NCBI RefSeq assembly: GCF_030056665.1
Contig: NZ_JASHIG010000003.1
DNA from: Flectobacillus roseus
GTDB lineage: Bacteria > Bacteroidota > Bacteroidia > Cytophagales > Spirosomataceae
Length of the DNA: 64,000 bases
Reading direction: 5' to 3' (one strand)
A program made the position numbers and the translations under genes. Under the pieces are notes generated by a model. That model had not been told where the DNA came from and ran no database searches. It saw only the letters and a list, made by a program, of their open reading frames with translations. This document shows positions 43,501-51,607 of this stretch, one piece after another (within the stretch, counting starts at the first letter, position 1; the number at the start of each line of letters is the position of its first letter).

Positions 43501-43818
43501 GACTTTACAGTAGAACAAGATTTCTATGTAAAAACTGGTAAAAATAAGAAAAACATCATCCGTTTACGTGCTGATATCTTGAACGTAGGTAACTTGATTG
43601 ATAACAAATGGGGTGTAGGTTGGGTTGCTACTAACTTGAACCCATTGAGAGCAACTGTTGCTACAGACGGTTCTGTAACTTACACATTAGGTACTCAAGT
43701 AGTACAAGATGCTACTGGTGCTAACCAAACTATTTTGTTGCGTGACTCATTTGTTAAGAGTATCAACGTAAACAACGTATGGCAAGCACAATTCGGTATT
43801 CGTTATATCTTCGAATAA
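40501..43818 (+). CDS. Oar-like TonB-dependent receptor
   Basis: This 1105-residue outer membrane protein has a signal peptide (ending QVFAQ), a CarboxypepD_reg-like domain (about 35-115, [22 protein letters not shown] and [23 protein letters not shown]) and a plug (about 125-260, [77 protein letters not shown]). A long barrel ends [12 protein letters not shown]. This is the Oar layout of Myxococcus and Bacteroidota. Ligand and partner are unknown, since no SusD gene is adjacent. Codon use is far more biased than in neighbours (steady GGT, GCT, AAC, CGT), as in very abundant proteins. A strong terminator follows. Confidence 0.93.
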   Translation: [1105 protein letters not shown]

Positions 43819-43844
43819 TCGAATAGAGGACATAAAACATACAA

Positions 43845-43875
43845 AAAAATCCCGCCTCACAAGGGCGGGATTTTT
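43845..43875 (+). terminator. Intrinsic terminator of the receptor gene
   Basis: AAAAATCCCGCC pairs with GGCGGGATTTTT around a seven-base loop, 27 bases past the stop. Confidence 0.9.
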
Positions 43876-43929
43876 ATTTGCAAAGAAGTTAAATATCTAC
43901 ATGAAATTGAACAAAATTCTCTTTTAGCA

Positions 43930-43970
43930 AAATAAAAACCCCAAGCATTTCGCTTGGGGTTTTTATTTTA
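43930..43970 (-). terminator. Terminator of the ugd operon
   Basis: AAAAACCCCAAGC and GCTTGGGGTTTTT pair around ATTTC; the A/T tracts on both sides extend it. It overlaps the stop of the decarboxylase gene. The end points are uncertain by a few bases. Confidence 0.85.
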
Positions 43971-44957
43971 TTTTCTTTCGTAATCTTCAAAACCTCTGTG
44001 ATCTGCCATTTTGTACAGTTCATCGTTTGGTAATGACTTGAAGTATTCGTAAGTGATTTTTAGACCTTCTGCACGATTTACTTTTGGTTCCCAACCTAAA
44101 AGGTCCTTCGCTTTTGTGATGTTTGGTTGGCGTTGTTTTGGATCGTCTTTTGGTAATGGTAATGAAATCAACTTTTGGTTTGTACCTGTCAATTTGATGA
44201 TTTCTTCACCAAATTCTTTAATCGTGATTTCATCTGGATTACCAATGTTTACTGGATAAGGATAGTCGCTCAACAACAAACGATAGATACCTTCCACTAA
44301 GTCATCTACGAAACAGAATGAACGCGTTTGAGAACCGTCTCCAAACATCGTTAAATCCTCACCACGCAACGCTTGACCAATAAATGCTGGTAATACACGT
44401 CCGTCGTTCAATCGCATTCTAGGGCCGTAAGTATTGAAGATACGAACGATACGAGTCTCCAAGCCATGATATGTATGGTATGCCATTGTCATAGCTTCTT
44501 GGAAACGTTTTGCCTCGTCATATACACCACGTGGACCCACTGGGTTTACGTTACCCCAATATTCCTCTGTTTGTGGGTGTACAGTTGGGTCACCATAAAC
44601 TTCCGAAGTAGAAGCAATCAATACTCTTGCGTTCTTTACACGAGCCAACCCCAAACAATTGTGAATACCCAATGAACCTACTTTAAGGGTCTGAATTGGA
44701 ATTTTCAAATAGTCAATTGGTGAAGCTGGCGAAGCAAAGTGAAGAATATAATCTAACTCGCCTGGAACGTGGATAAACTTCGATACATCGTGATGATAAA
44801 ACTCGAAGTTGGGTAATTTAAACAAGTGCTCAATGTTTTTTAAGTCACCTGTAATAAGGTTATCCATTGCAATAACGTGATAACCTTCTTTGATAAATCT
44901 ATCGCAAAGGTGAGAGCCTAAAAAGCCTGCTCCACCTGTGATTAATACTCGTTTCAT
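43968..44957 (-). CDS. UDP-glucuronate decarboxylase (UDP-xylose synthase)
   Basis: From Met 44957 the protein has 329 residues starting MKRVLITGGAGFLGSHLCDR (the NAD-binding Gly motif). A Met at 45005 would prepend 16 residues encoded by an inverted repeat, so it is rejected. Family markers are DNLITGDLKNIEHL, HFASPASPIDYLKIP, ASTSEVYGDPTVHPQ, NPVGPRGVYDEAKRFQEA (catalytic Tyr and Lys in Y-D-E-A-K), RIFNTYGPRM and SFCFVDDLVEGI. Y-D-E-A-K-R and G-P-R-G are typical of UXS. It turns UDP-glucuronate into UDP-xylose and sits just after ugd, which makes its substrate. Together they likely feed an envelope or exopolysaccharide glycan. Confidence 0.93.
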   Translation of the reverse strand: MKRVLITGGAGFLGSHLCDRFIKEGYHVIAMDNLITGDLKNIEHLFKLPNFEFYHHDVSKFIHVPGELDYILHFASPASPIDYLKIPIQTLKVGSLGIHNCLGLARVKNARVLIASTSEVYGDPTVHPQTEEYWGNVNPVGPRGVYDEAKRFQEAMTMAYHTYHGLETRIVRIFNTYGPRMRLNDGRVLPAFIGQALRGEDLTMFGDGSQTRSFCFVDDLVEGIYRLLLSDYPYPVNIGNPDEITIKEFGEEIIKLTGTNQKLISLPLPKDDPKQRQPNITKAKDLLGWEPKVNRAEGLKITYEYFKSLPNDELYKMADHRGFEDYERK

Positions 44958-44971
44958 ATTGTTTAGATTGA

Positions 44972-45021
44972 GTGATTGAGTGAACGAGTATTTTTTATAA
45001 ATCACTCATTCACTCAATCAC
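44972..45021. repeat. Inverted repeat in the ugd-decarboxylase gap
   Basis: GTGATTGAGTGAACGAGT (44972-44989) pairs with 45004-45021, 17 of 18 bases, loop 14 bases. It is made of the CACTCATTCACTCAATC words of the composite repeat. Placed inside an operon, it may slow or stop transcription before the decarboxylase gene. Confidence 0.65.
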
Positions 45022-45030
45022 AATTCACCA

Positions 45031-46344
45031 TTATTTAACAGCATCTCTACCCACTGAATAGTAAGTATAGCCTAGTTCTTTCATTTGGTCAAGTTCGTAC
45101 AAGTTACGACCATCGAAAATTACCTTGTTTTTCAGCAACACATCCATCACCTCAAACTCTGGTGTACGGAATTGTGGCCATTCGGTCATAATCAATACTG
45201 CATCTGCATCTTTGATAGCCTCGTAAGGACCTTTTGTATAGGTAATTTTATCGCCGATTACCCCCTTCACATTTTCCATTGCTTCTGGGTCAAATGCTTT
45301 AATAGTTACCCCTTCTGCCAATAATTCTTCAATATTGTACAAAGCTGGAGCCTCACGAATATCATCTGTATATGGTTTGAAGGCCAAACCCCACATCGCA
45401 AATACTTTGCCTTTCAAATCACCACCGAAGTGTTCTTTGATCGTTGGGATTAACTTCGTCTTTTGACCTTCATTTACGTTCATGACAGCCTTCAAAATTT
45501 GGAAGTCATATTGGTTATCAGAAGACGTTTTTGCCAATGCCTGAACGTCTTTTGGAAAACAACTACCACCATATCCAATACCAGCAAATAAGAAACGCTT
45601 TCCGATACGTGAGTCTGTACCAATACCACGACGAATATCGTCTACATTTGCACCTACTTTTTCGCAAAGGTTGGCAATCTCGTTCATAAACGTGATTTTA
45701 GTTGCCAAGAAAGCATTTGCAGCATATTTGGTCATTTCAGCCGAACGCTCATCCATGAAGATAACAGGGTTACCTTGACGTACTAATGGAGCATATAGCT
45801 TGTTCATTACAGCTTTTGCTTTATCCGAACGAGTACCAATTACTACACGGTCAGGCTTCATAAAGTCTTCTACCGCTACACCTTCACGCAAAAACTCTGG
45901 ATTTGATACCACATCAAAAAGTTCTTCAGAAGCATTTTTAGCAATCGCAGCATGTACTTTTTCTGCCGTACCCACTGGTACAGTACTTTTATCAATCACT
46001 ACCACATATTGATCAAGGATAGGACCTAAATCATCAGCAACTTTCAAGATATATTTTAAATCTGCTGAGCCATCTTCGCCTGGAGGGGTTGGCAAAGCCA
46101 AGAAGATTACCTTTGCATCTTTGATACCTTCCGCCAAATTGGTCGTGAATTTCAATCTCCCTTCAGCAGTGTTACGATTGAACAATACGTCCAATCCTGG
46201 CTCATAGATAGGGATGATGCCATTCTTCATTTTTTCGACTTTCTTTTCGTCGATATCCACACAGGTTACTTGGTTTCCTGTCTCGGCGAAGCAAGTCCCT
46301 GTTACAAGACCCACGTAGCCAGTTCCAATTACAGCGATTTTCAT
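45031..46344 (-). CDS. ugd: UDP-glucose 6-dehydrogenase Ugd
   Basis: This 437-residue enzyme oxidises UDP-glucose to UDP-glucuronate with NAD+. The start MKIAVIGTGYVGLVTGTCFAE is the dinucleotide fold, then LALPTPPGEDGSAD, KSTVPVGTAEKV, the hinge and the catalytic Cys262 in GGSCFPKDVQAL, and WGLAFKPYTDDIREAPAL in the C-terminal domain. Length is standard. It is followed 73 bases later by UDP-glucuronate decarboxylase on the same strand, so the operon should make UDP-xylose. A terminator at 46491-46524 belongs to the upstream pafA gene. Confidence 0.97.
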   Translation of the reverse strand: MKIAVIGTGYVGLVTGTCFAETGNQVTCVDIDEKKVEKMKNGIIPIYEPGLDVLFNRNTAEGRLKFTTNLAEGIKDAKVIFLALPTPPGEDGSADLKYILKVADDLGPILDQYVVVIDKSTVPVGTAEKVHAAIAKNASEELFDVVSNPEFLREGVAVEDFMKPDRVVIGTRSDKAKAVMNKLYAPLVRQGNPVIFMDERSAEMTKYAANAFLATKITFMNEIANLCEKVGANVDDIRRGIGTDSRIGKRFLFAGIGYGGSCFPKDVQALAKTSSDNQYDFQILKAVMNVNEGQKTKLIPTIKEHFGGDLKGKVFAMWGLAFKPYTDDIREAPALYNIEELLAEGVTIKAFDPEAMENVKGVIGDKITYTKGPYEAIKDADAVLIMTEWPQFRTPEFEVMDVLLKNKVIFDGRNLYELDQMKELGYTYYSVGRDAVK

Positions 46345-46490
46345 AAATTCAGACGATAATTTCGATTAAAGTTGGGAAAATATAAAATGCGGGTTAAGCG
46401 TTAAAAATTCTATTTGAATTTGCCCTATTTCCTGCATGAATCATACCAAACTAGTTATTCTTCAAAAATAAGTTATTTTCTTTAGAAAAG

Positions 46491-46524
46491 TAAAAGAGAC
46501 CTAATCTTAATTAGGTCTCTTTTA
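46491..46524 (-). terminator. Terminator of pafA
   Basis: TAAAAGAGACCTAAT (46491-46505) pairs with 46510-46524 around CTTA, 24 bases past the pafA stop. Confidence 0.85.
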
Positions 46525-46547
46525 GTAAAAGGAATAAACTTTATAAA

Positions 46548-48224
46548 CTATTTTACAACATCAGTAATGACATTACCAACAGTTCCATTAGGCTCTAAGA
46601 CATCCAATAAATCTGCTACTGTAGGAGCAATGTCAGAGATGTTAGTGCGTTTTGAGGTTTCTCCATGTTTGATTTTCCATCCATACCACAACAATGGGAT
46701 GTGAGTATCATAACGATATACCGAACCATGTGTAGTACCAGTTTTACGTCCTGTAAACCATCCTGGGTTTAGGAAATAAAGGAAATCTCCACTACGTTTC
46801 ACATTATAACCATTTTTGATATAACCGATTTGATATTCTGGTACCGTAGCATTGGCAAGATTTTGAAGGTCGATAACATTGGCCACTTCTGGTCTTTTCA
46901 AAAGGGCAGTTTGAACAACTTCAAACACTTGTGCACGCGAAAGATTTCTAGTTTTTAAGGTCTCATGATTCAAGTAAATTTGATTGTTTTCATCAGCTCT
47001 TACATAATCACCTTCACCAAAAGAAGCTTTTAAGGCATCTTTAACTGTATTGGTAAGTACAAGTCCATCGGTTGTTCCTGCAGGAAGTTTTTTAGATTGC
47101 CAATAACCTGGCACATCTGCTACACCGTGGTCGGCGCTTAAGAATACCAGTACATTTTCTTTCCCCAAATAAGTATCTAAGAAGCCCAATAATGAAGCAA
47201 TGTCTCTATCCAAGCGAATATAAGTATCTTCTGCTTCAATAGAGTTTGGCCCAAACGCATGACCTACATAATCCGTCGATGAAAAACTTACTGTTAAGAA
47301 ATCCGTGCTTGCTCCTTTTCCTAGTTGTTCATTTTGAATAGCCGTAACCGCAAAGTCTTTAGTTAAAGAGTTACCATACGGTGTCGAACGAATCACTTCC
47401 AAAAGGTTTACACCTGCTTGTGCGGCAAGTTCATGAGGAAATACAGGTTTTTGTTCACCACTCAATTTCCCTTCGAAAGGTTGATCATCTGGAGTACTTT
47501 CAGTGTATTGCTCAATTGGTAATAAGGTATTCCAACCTTTTGCTACATATTTTTGAGGGTTTTTCTGAGCATTAAATTCTTTAACCCAGCTTGGTAATTC
47601 ATTCATGTAAAATGAAGATGAAATCCAGAACCCATCTTTTGAATCAAACCAATAAGCTGCATTGGCAGTATGACCAGCTGGTAAAATAGCACCACGGTCT
47701 TTCAACGCAATACCAATTGTTTTACTTTGATGATTTTGGGCAATTTTTACTTGGTCGGTAATAGTAGACACCAATAGATTCTTTGGCGACATCAAGCCTG
47801 CTGAGGTAGCAGAACCTATCGTTTTTACCGTTGAGTCTTCTACACAATATACAGTACGCCCCGATTTACTATCGAACCATTCGTTTCCAATAATACCATC
47901 TACAGCCGGTACTGAGCCAGTAAAGATGGCTGCGTGTCCAGCGGCTGTAACAGTTGGCACGTAGTCATAATGATGATTGCGGCAATTAAAACCTTCACCC
48001 ATCAAGCGTTTGAAGCCTCCAGCTGTATATTTATTGCTATAACGATACAAGTAGTCATATCTCATTTGATCTACAACGATACCAATTACTAGTTTTGGTT
48101 TACTTGGTGCTGTTTTTACAACCGCGGTACTGGCTTTAGAGGTACTCTTTATTGGAGACTGAGCAGATAAATCTGTTACAACTGCACAAAGTCCAGCAAA
48201 CAGTGTTATGAGTTTTTTGTTCAT
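46548..48224 (-). CDS. pafA: Exported alkaline phosphatase, PafA type
   Basis: From Met 48224 (MNKKLITLFAGLCAVVTDLSAQ) the protein has 558 residues with a signal peptide. A Met at 48260 lies before the candidate promoter box at 48244-48251 and is rejected. It has IGIVVDQMRYDYLYRY (first metal Asp52), YVPTVTAAGHAAIFTGSVPA (the Thr nucleophile is probably Thr93), GIIGNEWFDS, SADHGVADVPGYW and GTTHGSVYRYDTHIPLLWYG. Motif order and length match PafA of Bacteroidota, a broad phosphomonoesterase that frees phosphate from organic matter in the periplasm or outside. It is monocistronic with its own terminator. Confidence 0.93.
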   Translation of the reverse strand: MNKKLITLFAGLCAVVTDLSAQSPIKSTSKASTAVVKTAPSKPKLVIGIVVDQMRYDYLYRYSNKYTAGGFKRLMGEGFNCRNHHYDYVPTVTAAGHAAIFTGSVPAVDGIIGNEWFDSKSGRTVYCVEDSTVKTIGSATSAGLMSPKNLLVSTITDQVKIAQNHQSKTIGIALKDRGAILPAGHTANAAYWFDSKDGFWISSSFYMNELPSWVKEFNAQKNPQKYVAKGWNTLLPIEQYTESTPDDQPFEGKLSGEQKPVFPHELAAQAGVNLLEVIRSTPYGNSLTKDFAVTAIQNEQLGKGASTDFLTVSFSSTDYVGHAFGPNSIEAEDTYIRLDRDIASLLGFLDTYLGKENVLVFLSADHGVADVPGYWQSKKLPAGTTDGLVLTNTVKDALKASFGEGDYVRADENNQIYLNHETLKTRNLSRAQVFEVVQTALLKRPEVANVIDLQNLANATVPEYQIGYIKNGYNVKRSGDFLYFLNPGWFTGRKTGTTHGSVYRYDTHIPLLWYGWKIKHGETSKRTNISDIAPTVADLLDVLEPNGTVGNVITDVVK

Positions 48225-48243
48225 AATGAAGGTAGTTTTTTGA

Positions 48244-48251
48244 CAAAGATA
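48244..48251 (-). promoter_or_regulatory. pafA promoter -7 box
   Basis: Minus-strand TATCTTTG is an excellent TAnnTTTG match, about 20 bases before the start at 48224. It fixes that start. Confidence 0.5.
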
Positions 48252-48302
48252 CATAATCATAGAGCAATGATAGTACGGCTTTGTAGTTATGAATTTATGA
48301 AA

Positions 48303-48746
48303 TTATGGGAATAAGGGTAGGTTTTCTAAAAAGTCAATTTGAAAAGTTTCCCAATTGGTTTGGCAGCAATATTGGCTCATTCCATTGGTAATGACCACAT
48401 AAGGACTTCGCAATGAATGGTTGTATTGAGCCACCTGCTCAAACACTGCCTGAGTAAGCGCAACATAGGGCGCCTTACATTCGATAATCATAAAGAGCTG
48501 CCCACTTCTATCAAATACTTGAATATCAGTACGTTTTTGGACATTGTTGTAAGAAAGTCCCGATTCGAGTTTGATAAGACTCTTGGGATAAGCCAAGTGT
48601 GTAATAAGATAGTTGACAAAGTGTTGTCGGACCCACTCTTCAGGAGTCAGAAACAAATACTTTTTACGAAGCTGATCGAAAATGTATAATTTTCCATCTT
48701 TTTTTTGTAACTTGTAGTCAAATGTAGGAAGGTTTAATAATTCCAT
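48303..48746 (-). CDS. Solitary HsdR N-terminal nuclease-domain protein
   Basis: This 147-residue protein consists only of the domain seen at the N-terminus of type I restriction HsdR subunits. RKKYLFLTPEEWVRQHFVNYLITHLAYPKSLIKLESGL is followed by KRTDIQVFDRSGQLFMIIECKAPYVAL, where Asp and E-C-K form a PD-(D/E)xK nuclease core (D-x..E-x-K). It has no helicase or methylase domain and no hsdM or hsdS gene nearby. Short proteins like this are common single genes in Bacteroidota, often near DNA-polymerase or housekeeping genes, so restriction is not implied. It lies 78 bases upstream of pafA on the same strand; the pafA promoter box lies in the gap. Confidence 0.85.
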   Translation of the reverse strand: MELLNLPTFDYKLQKKDGKLYIFDQLRKKYLFLTPEEWVRQHFVNYLITHLAYPKSLIKLESGLSYNNVQKRTDIQVFDRSGQLFMIIECKAPYVALTQAVFEQVAQYNHSLRSPYVVITNGMSQYCCQTNWETFQIDFLENLPLFP

Positions 48747-49264
48747 TATTTCTACTGCACAGTTTGTTGTGAAAATTTAGTAAATCCTAACAGACTCGTA
48801 GCCTATCAGTTAGCCTCAAAAAGGCAAGACTTCTGGTCTAACAGAAAATAACAATAAAGGTTAGACACTTTTAGTTAAAACAAGTTTAAGATTCGTTTAA
48901 ATCTCAGCTTATTCTTGTTTCTCGGAAAATACCATCGTAGTATTAGCCTGTTAAATTAACATTCGTTTTTGTGTTTTAATAATTTACGCATTTTTAAAAA
49001 TAGCGTACATGTTTCAGCACACCTTATTTTAAAGGGCTATAGATAAATATTAGTGATAAATAGTGAGTGGTGAATTGTGAATTTTGAGCGTAAATTTTTT
49101 ATTATCACGATTTACTATTCAAAATGGGTTGAATTTCATAGCATTGTAGCTATCGGGTCAATAGTATTTTACATTCACAATTCATCACTCACAACTCATC
49201 ACTGAGACCTGTCTCCCTTTTCCAAATAAATTAACTTTTAAACAAAACCACGACTTCATCAGGT
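48747..49264. other. 518-bp divergent spacer with a GAATTGTGAAT repeat
   Basis: No gene. GTGAGTGGTGAATTGTGAAT (49063-49082) pairs with 49173-49192, 19 of 20 bases, about 90 bases apart, with extra partial copies (CACAACTCATCACTGAGA at 49190-49207). The words are those of the hairpin at 11585-11643. The rest of the AT-rich region shows nothing I can name. Confidence 0.55.
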
Positions 49265-50038
49265 ATGAAAACAAAAGAAGAAATTGTGACAAACTGGTTG
49301 CCACGATATACTGGCACAGCTATCGAAGACTTTGGTCAATATATTTTGTTGACAAACTTCAAAAATTATGTAGAGATGTTTGCAGAGCAGTTTGATGTAC
49401 CAATTAATGGTATCGATAGACCTATGCAAACTGCCACAGCCAACAATATTACCATTATCAATTTTGGTATGGGTTCGCCAATGGCTGCAACTGTAATGGA
49501 TATTTTGACTGCTATTTCTCCTAAAGCAGTATTATTTTTAGGAAAATGTGGAGGTTTGAAAAAGAATCTTGGACTTGGTGATTTGATTTTGCCTATTGCT
49601 GCTGTAAGAGGAGAAGGTACTTCAGATGAGTACATGCCAAAAGAAGTTCCTGCACTTCCTTCTTTCCGTTTGCAAAGAGCTGTTTCTTCCATGATTAAAA
49701 AACATGAGCTAGATTATTGGACTGGCTTGGTATATACAACTAACCGCCGTGTTTGGGAACATGATGAGCAATTCAAGCAATATTTGACAGATATTCGCGC
49801 GATGGGTATCGATATGGAAACTGCGACTATCTTTACGGTAGGTTTTGCTAATAAAATTCCTCATGGAGCGTTGTTGTTGGTTTCTGATAACCCAATGACG
49901 CCAGATGGTGTAAAAACAGAAGAAAGTGATAAGAAAATCACGGCTAATTATGTAGAAAAGCATCTTCAAATTGGAATTGATTCTCTCGAAGAACTTGCTA
50001 TGTCAGGTGAATCTGTGAAACACTTACGATTTGAATAA
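49265..50038 (+). CDS. AMP nucleosidase (short Bacteroidota form)
   Basis: This 257-residue protein is a nucleoside-phosphorylase-fold enzyme. Markers are YILLTNFKNYVEMFAEQF, TIINFGMGSPMAATVMDILTAISPKAVLFLGKCGGLKKNLGLGDLILP and YTTNRRVWEHDEQF. RAMGIDMETATIFTVGFANKIPHGALLLVSDNPMTPDG is typical of Bacteroidota AMP nucleosidase. It splits AMP into adenine and ribose 5-phosphate, helping control the AMP level. The form is about half the length of E. coli Amn and lacks its N-terminal domain, as is usual for the phylum. It ends with a strong terminator. Confidence 0.92.
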   Translation: MKTKEEIVTNWLPRYTGTAIEDFGQYILLTNFKNYVEMFAEQFDVPINGIDRPMQTATANNITIINFGMGSPMAATVMDILTAISPKAVLFLGKCGGLKKNLGLGDLILPIAAVRGEGTSDEYMPKEVPALPSFRLQRAVSSMIKKHELDYWTGLVYTTNRRVWEHDEQFKQYLTDIRAMGIDMETATIFTVGFANKIPHGALLLVSDNPMTPDGVKTEESDKKITANYVEKHLQIGIDSLEELAMSGESVKHLRFE

Positions 50039-50043
50039 GGAAT

Positions 50044-50078
50044 AAAAAAAAACCTGCCTCATCAGCAGGTTTTTTTTA
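50044..50078. terminator. Bidirectional terminator, nucleosidase and TPR genes
   Basis: AACCTGC (50051-50057) and GCAGGTT (50065-50071) with A and T runs either side, between convergent genes. Confidence 0.85.
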
Positions 50079-50095
50079 TCTATAGCAGATTTATA

Positions 50096-51442
50096 CTAGT
50101 TACAATAGTCACGAATTACCGCATACGCCGCAGTGTAGCCCAATTCGCCAGCTTTACTCAAGTCATTACATCCGTCAGTATCACCCAATGCATGACGAAT
50201 AATACCACGAACATAGTATGCTTCAGCATATTTAGAATTCAACTTAAGGGCATTTGTACAATCTTGAATAGCACCACGCTGGTCGCCAATTTGAGATTTT
50301 ACCATTCCTCTTGTAAAGTATGCTTCAGCAAAAGTTGGATTAAGAGCGATAGCTTTGTTGTAGTCTTCAATAGCAGATTTGGTATCGCCAATTTTTGCTT
50401 TTGATAAACCACGGTTATAATATACTTCTGAACGCTCAGCAGTCATTTCTGCCATTTTCAATCGCTCGCTTACACCACTACGTAGTTCATCCAAAACTTG
50501 TTTGGTAATAGGACCTGCGTAAAGAACCTTTTTCGCTTCGATGTTGCCAATAGCAATTGCTTTGTTAAAATCATCAATAGCTTCTTTGGTACGACCAAGC
50601 TTATTTTTGGCAAAACCACGACCATAATAAGCGGGAGCATTTTCTGGGTCTTGGCTCAAGGCACGGTCAAAGTCTATTTGTGCGCCAGCAAAGTCCTCTG
50701 TTTGGCTTTTGCAATAACCACGATAGTACAAAGATTCAGCATCTTCTGGGCTGATTTCTAGTGCTTTACCATAATCGGCAATGGCGCCTTTGTAGTCAGC
50801 CATTTTCATTTTACTGTAAGCACGACCAGAATAAGAAGAAGGGCGTTTTGGACTTAATTCAATTGCTTTTGAAAAATCTTCTAAACTACCTTTGTAATCT
50901 TCTAGTTTTTGCTTAACTACGCCACGTGCAGCATAACCCAAGGCATTATCTGGAGTTAAATCCAAAGATTTGTTGTAGTCAGAAAGCGCACCTTTGTAGT
51001 TTTCTAATTTTGATTTGCTGTAACCACGGCTAAAGTAAGCATTTGCGTCAACAGGGTTCAGGTCAATACCACGGTTGTAGTCTTGTAGAGCGCCTTTATG
51101 GTCTTCTTGTCTTGCTTTACTAGTTCCACGACCGATGTAAGCATCCGAATATCTTGGATTTAATTCGATAGCTTTGTCAAAATCATTGATAGCACCACGG
51201 TTATCCTTAAGGTTAGACTTTGTAACACCACGGCTATAATAAGCAACAGCATTATCTGGTTGAAGCTGGATAGCTTGTGTGAAGTAATTTTGAGCTAGTG
51301 GATAGTTGCCCTGACGACTCTGAACTACACCTAAGTCCATCAACTCTTGAAAAGTTTGTGTGGGCGCAGGGGTTTGTTGTGAATATCCAGTAAAACTAAG
51401 CAGAGATATAGACAGCAGAGCAGAATAAAAACTCTTTTTCAT
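50096..51442 (-). CDS. Exported tetratricopeptide-repeat protein
   Basis: This 448-residue protein has a signal peptide (ending GYSQQ) and then about 12 tandem 34-residue TPR units with strong likeness: A-Y-x-x-R-G-x-x-K-x-x-L-x-D-x-x-G-A-I-x-D-F-x-K-A-I-x-L-x-P. One unit near residues 295-325 is replaced by a longer insert (AIGNIEAKKVLYAGPITKQVLDEL). TPR arrays bind other proteins; here in the periplasm. I cannot name the partner. Near-identical repeats at DNA level also mean that unit number may vary among strains. It is monocistronic, convergent with the AMP nucleosidase gene. Confidence 0.9.
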   Translation of the reverse strand: MKKSFYSALLSISLLSFTGYSQQTPAPTQTFQELMDLGVVQSRQGNYPLAQNYFTQAIQLQPDNAVAYYSRGVTKSNLKDNRGAINDFDKAIELNPRYSDAYIGRGTSKARQEDHKGALQDYNRGIDLNPVDANAYFSRGYSKSKLENYKGALSDYNKSLDLTPDNALGYAARGVVKQKLEDYKGSLEDFSKAIELSPKRPSSYSGRAYSKMKMADYKGAIADYGKALEISPEDAESLYYRGYCKSQTEDFAGAQIDFDRALSQDPENAPAYYGRGFAKNKLGRTKEAIDDFNKAIAIGNIEAKKVLYAGPITKQVLDELRSGVSERLKMAEMTAERSEVYYNRGLSKAKIGDTKSAIEDYNKAIALNPTFAEAYFTRGMVKSQIGDQRGAIQDCTNALKLNSKYAEAYYVRGIIRHALGDTDGCNDLSKAGELGYTAAYAVIRDYCN

Positions 51443-51530
51443 AGGGTTAAATTTGAAAAAATAAGTTTTAGTGATAGGTTAACTATCAAAAATGAAGTAA
51501 ATAGATAGATTAACCTTTAGATTTGTTTTA

Positions 51531-51538
51531 TAACTTTG
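51531..51538 (+). promoter_or_regulatory. Candidate -7 box of the OmpA-family gene
   Basis: TAACTTTG fits TAnnTTTG, 70 bases before the start at 51608. Confidence 0.4.
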
Positions 51539-51607
51539 TAATTGCCAAAGTTTCAGCCAAATTACTGAAAAAATACCTTACAGCCAAAAGATAAAAGATA
51601 AACTGTC

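Noticed and set aside
45005..46344. Longer start of the decarboxylase at 45005
   Set aside because: The extra 16 residues would be encoded by an inverted repeat made of intergenic words; the Rossmann start at 44957 is the family norm.
48224..48260. Longer pafA start at 48260
   Set aside because: A near-perfect promoter -7 box lies at 48244-48251, inside the extra stretch, so transcription should begin after it.
48303..48746. Type I restriction-modification system
   Set aside because: Only the HsdR N-terminal domain is present; no hsdM, hsdS or helicase is nearby.
50096..51442. CRISPR array from the regular repeats
   Set aside because: The repeats are in-frame TPR codons within one long coding sequence, with no short invariant repeat and unique spacer pattern.
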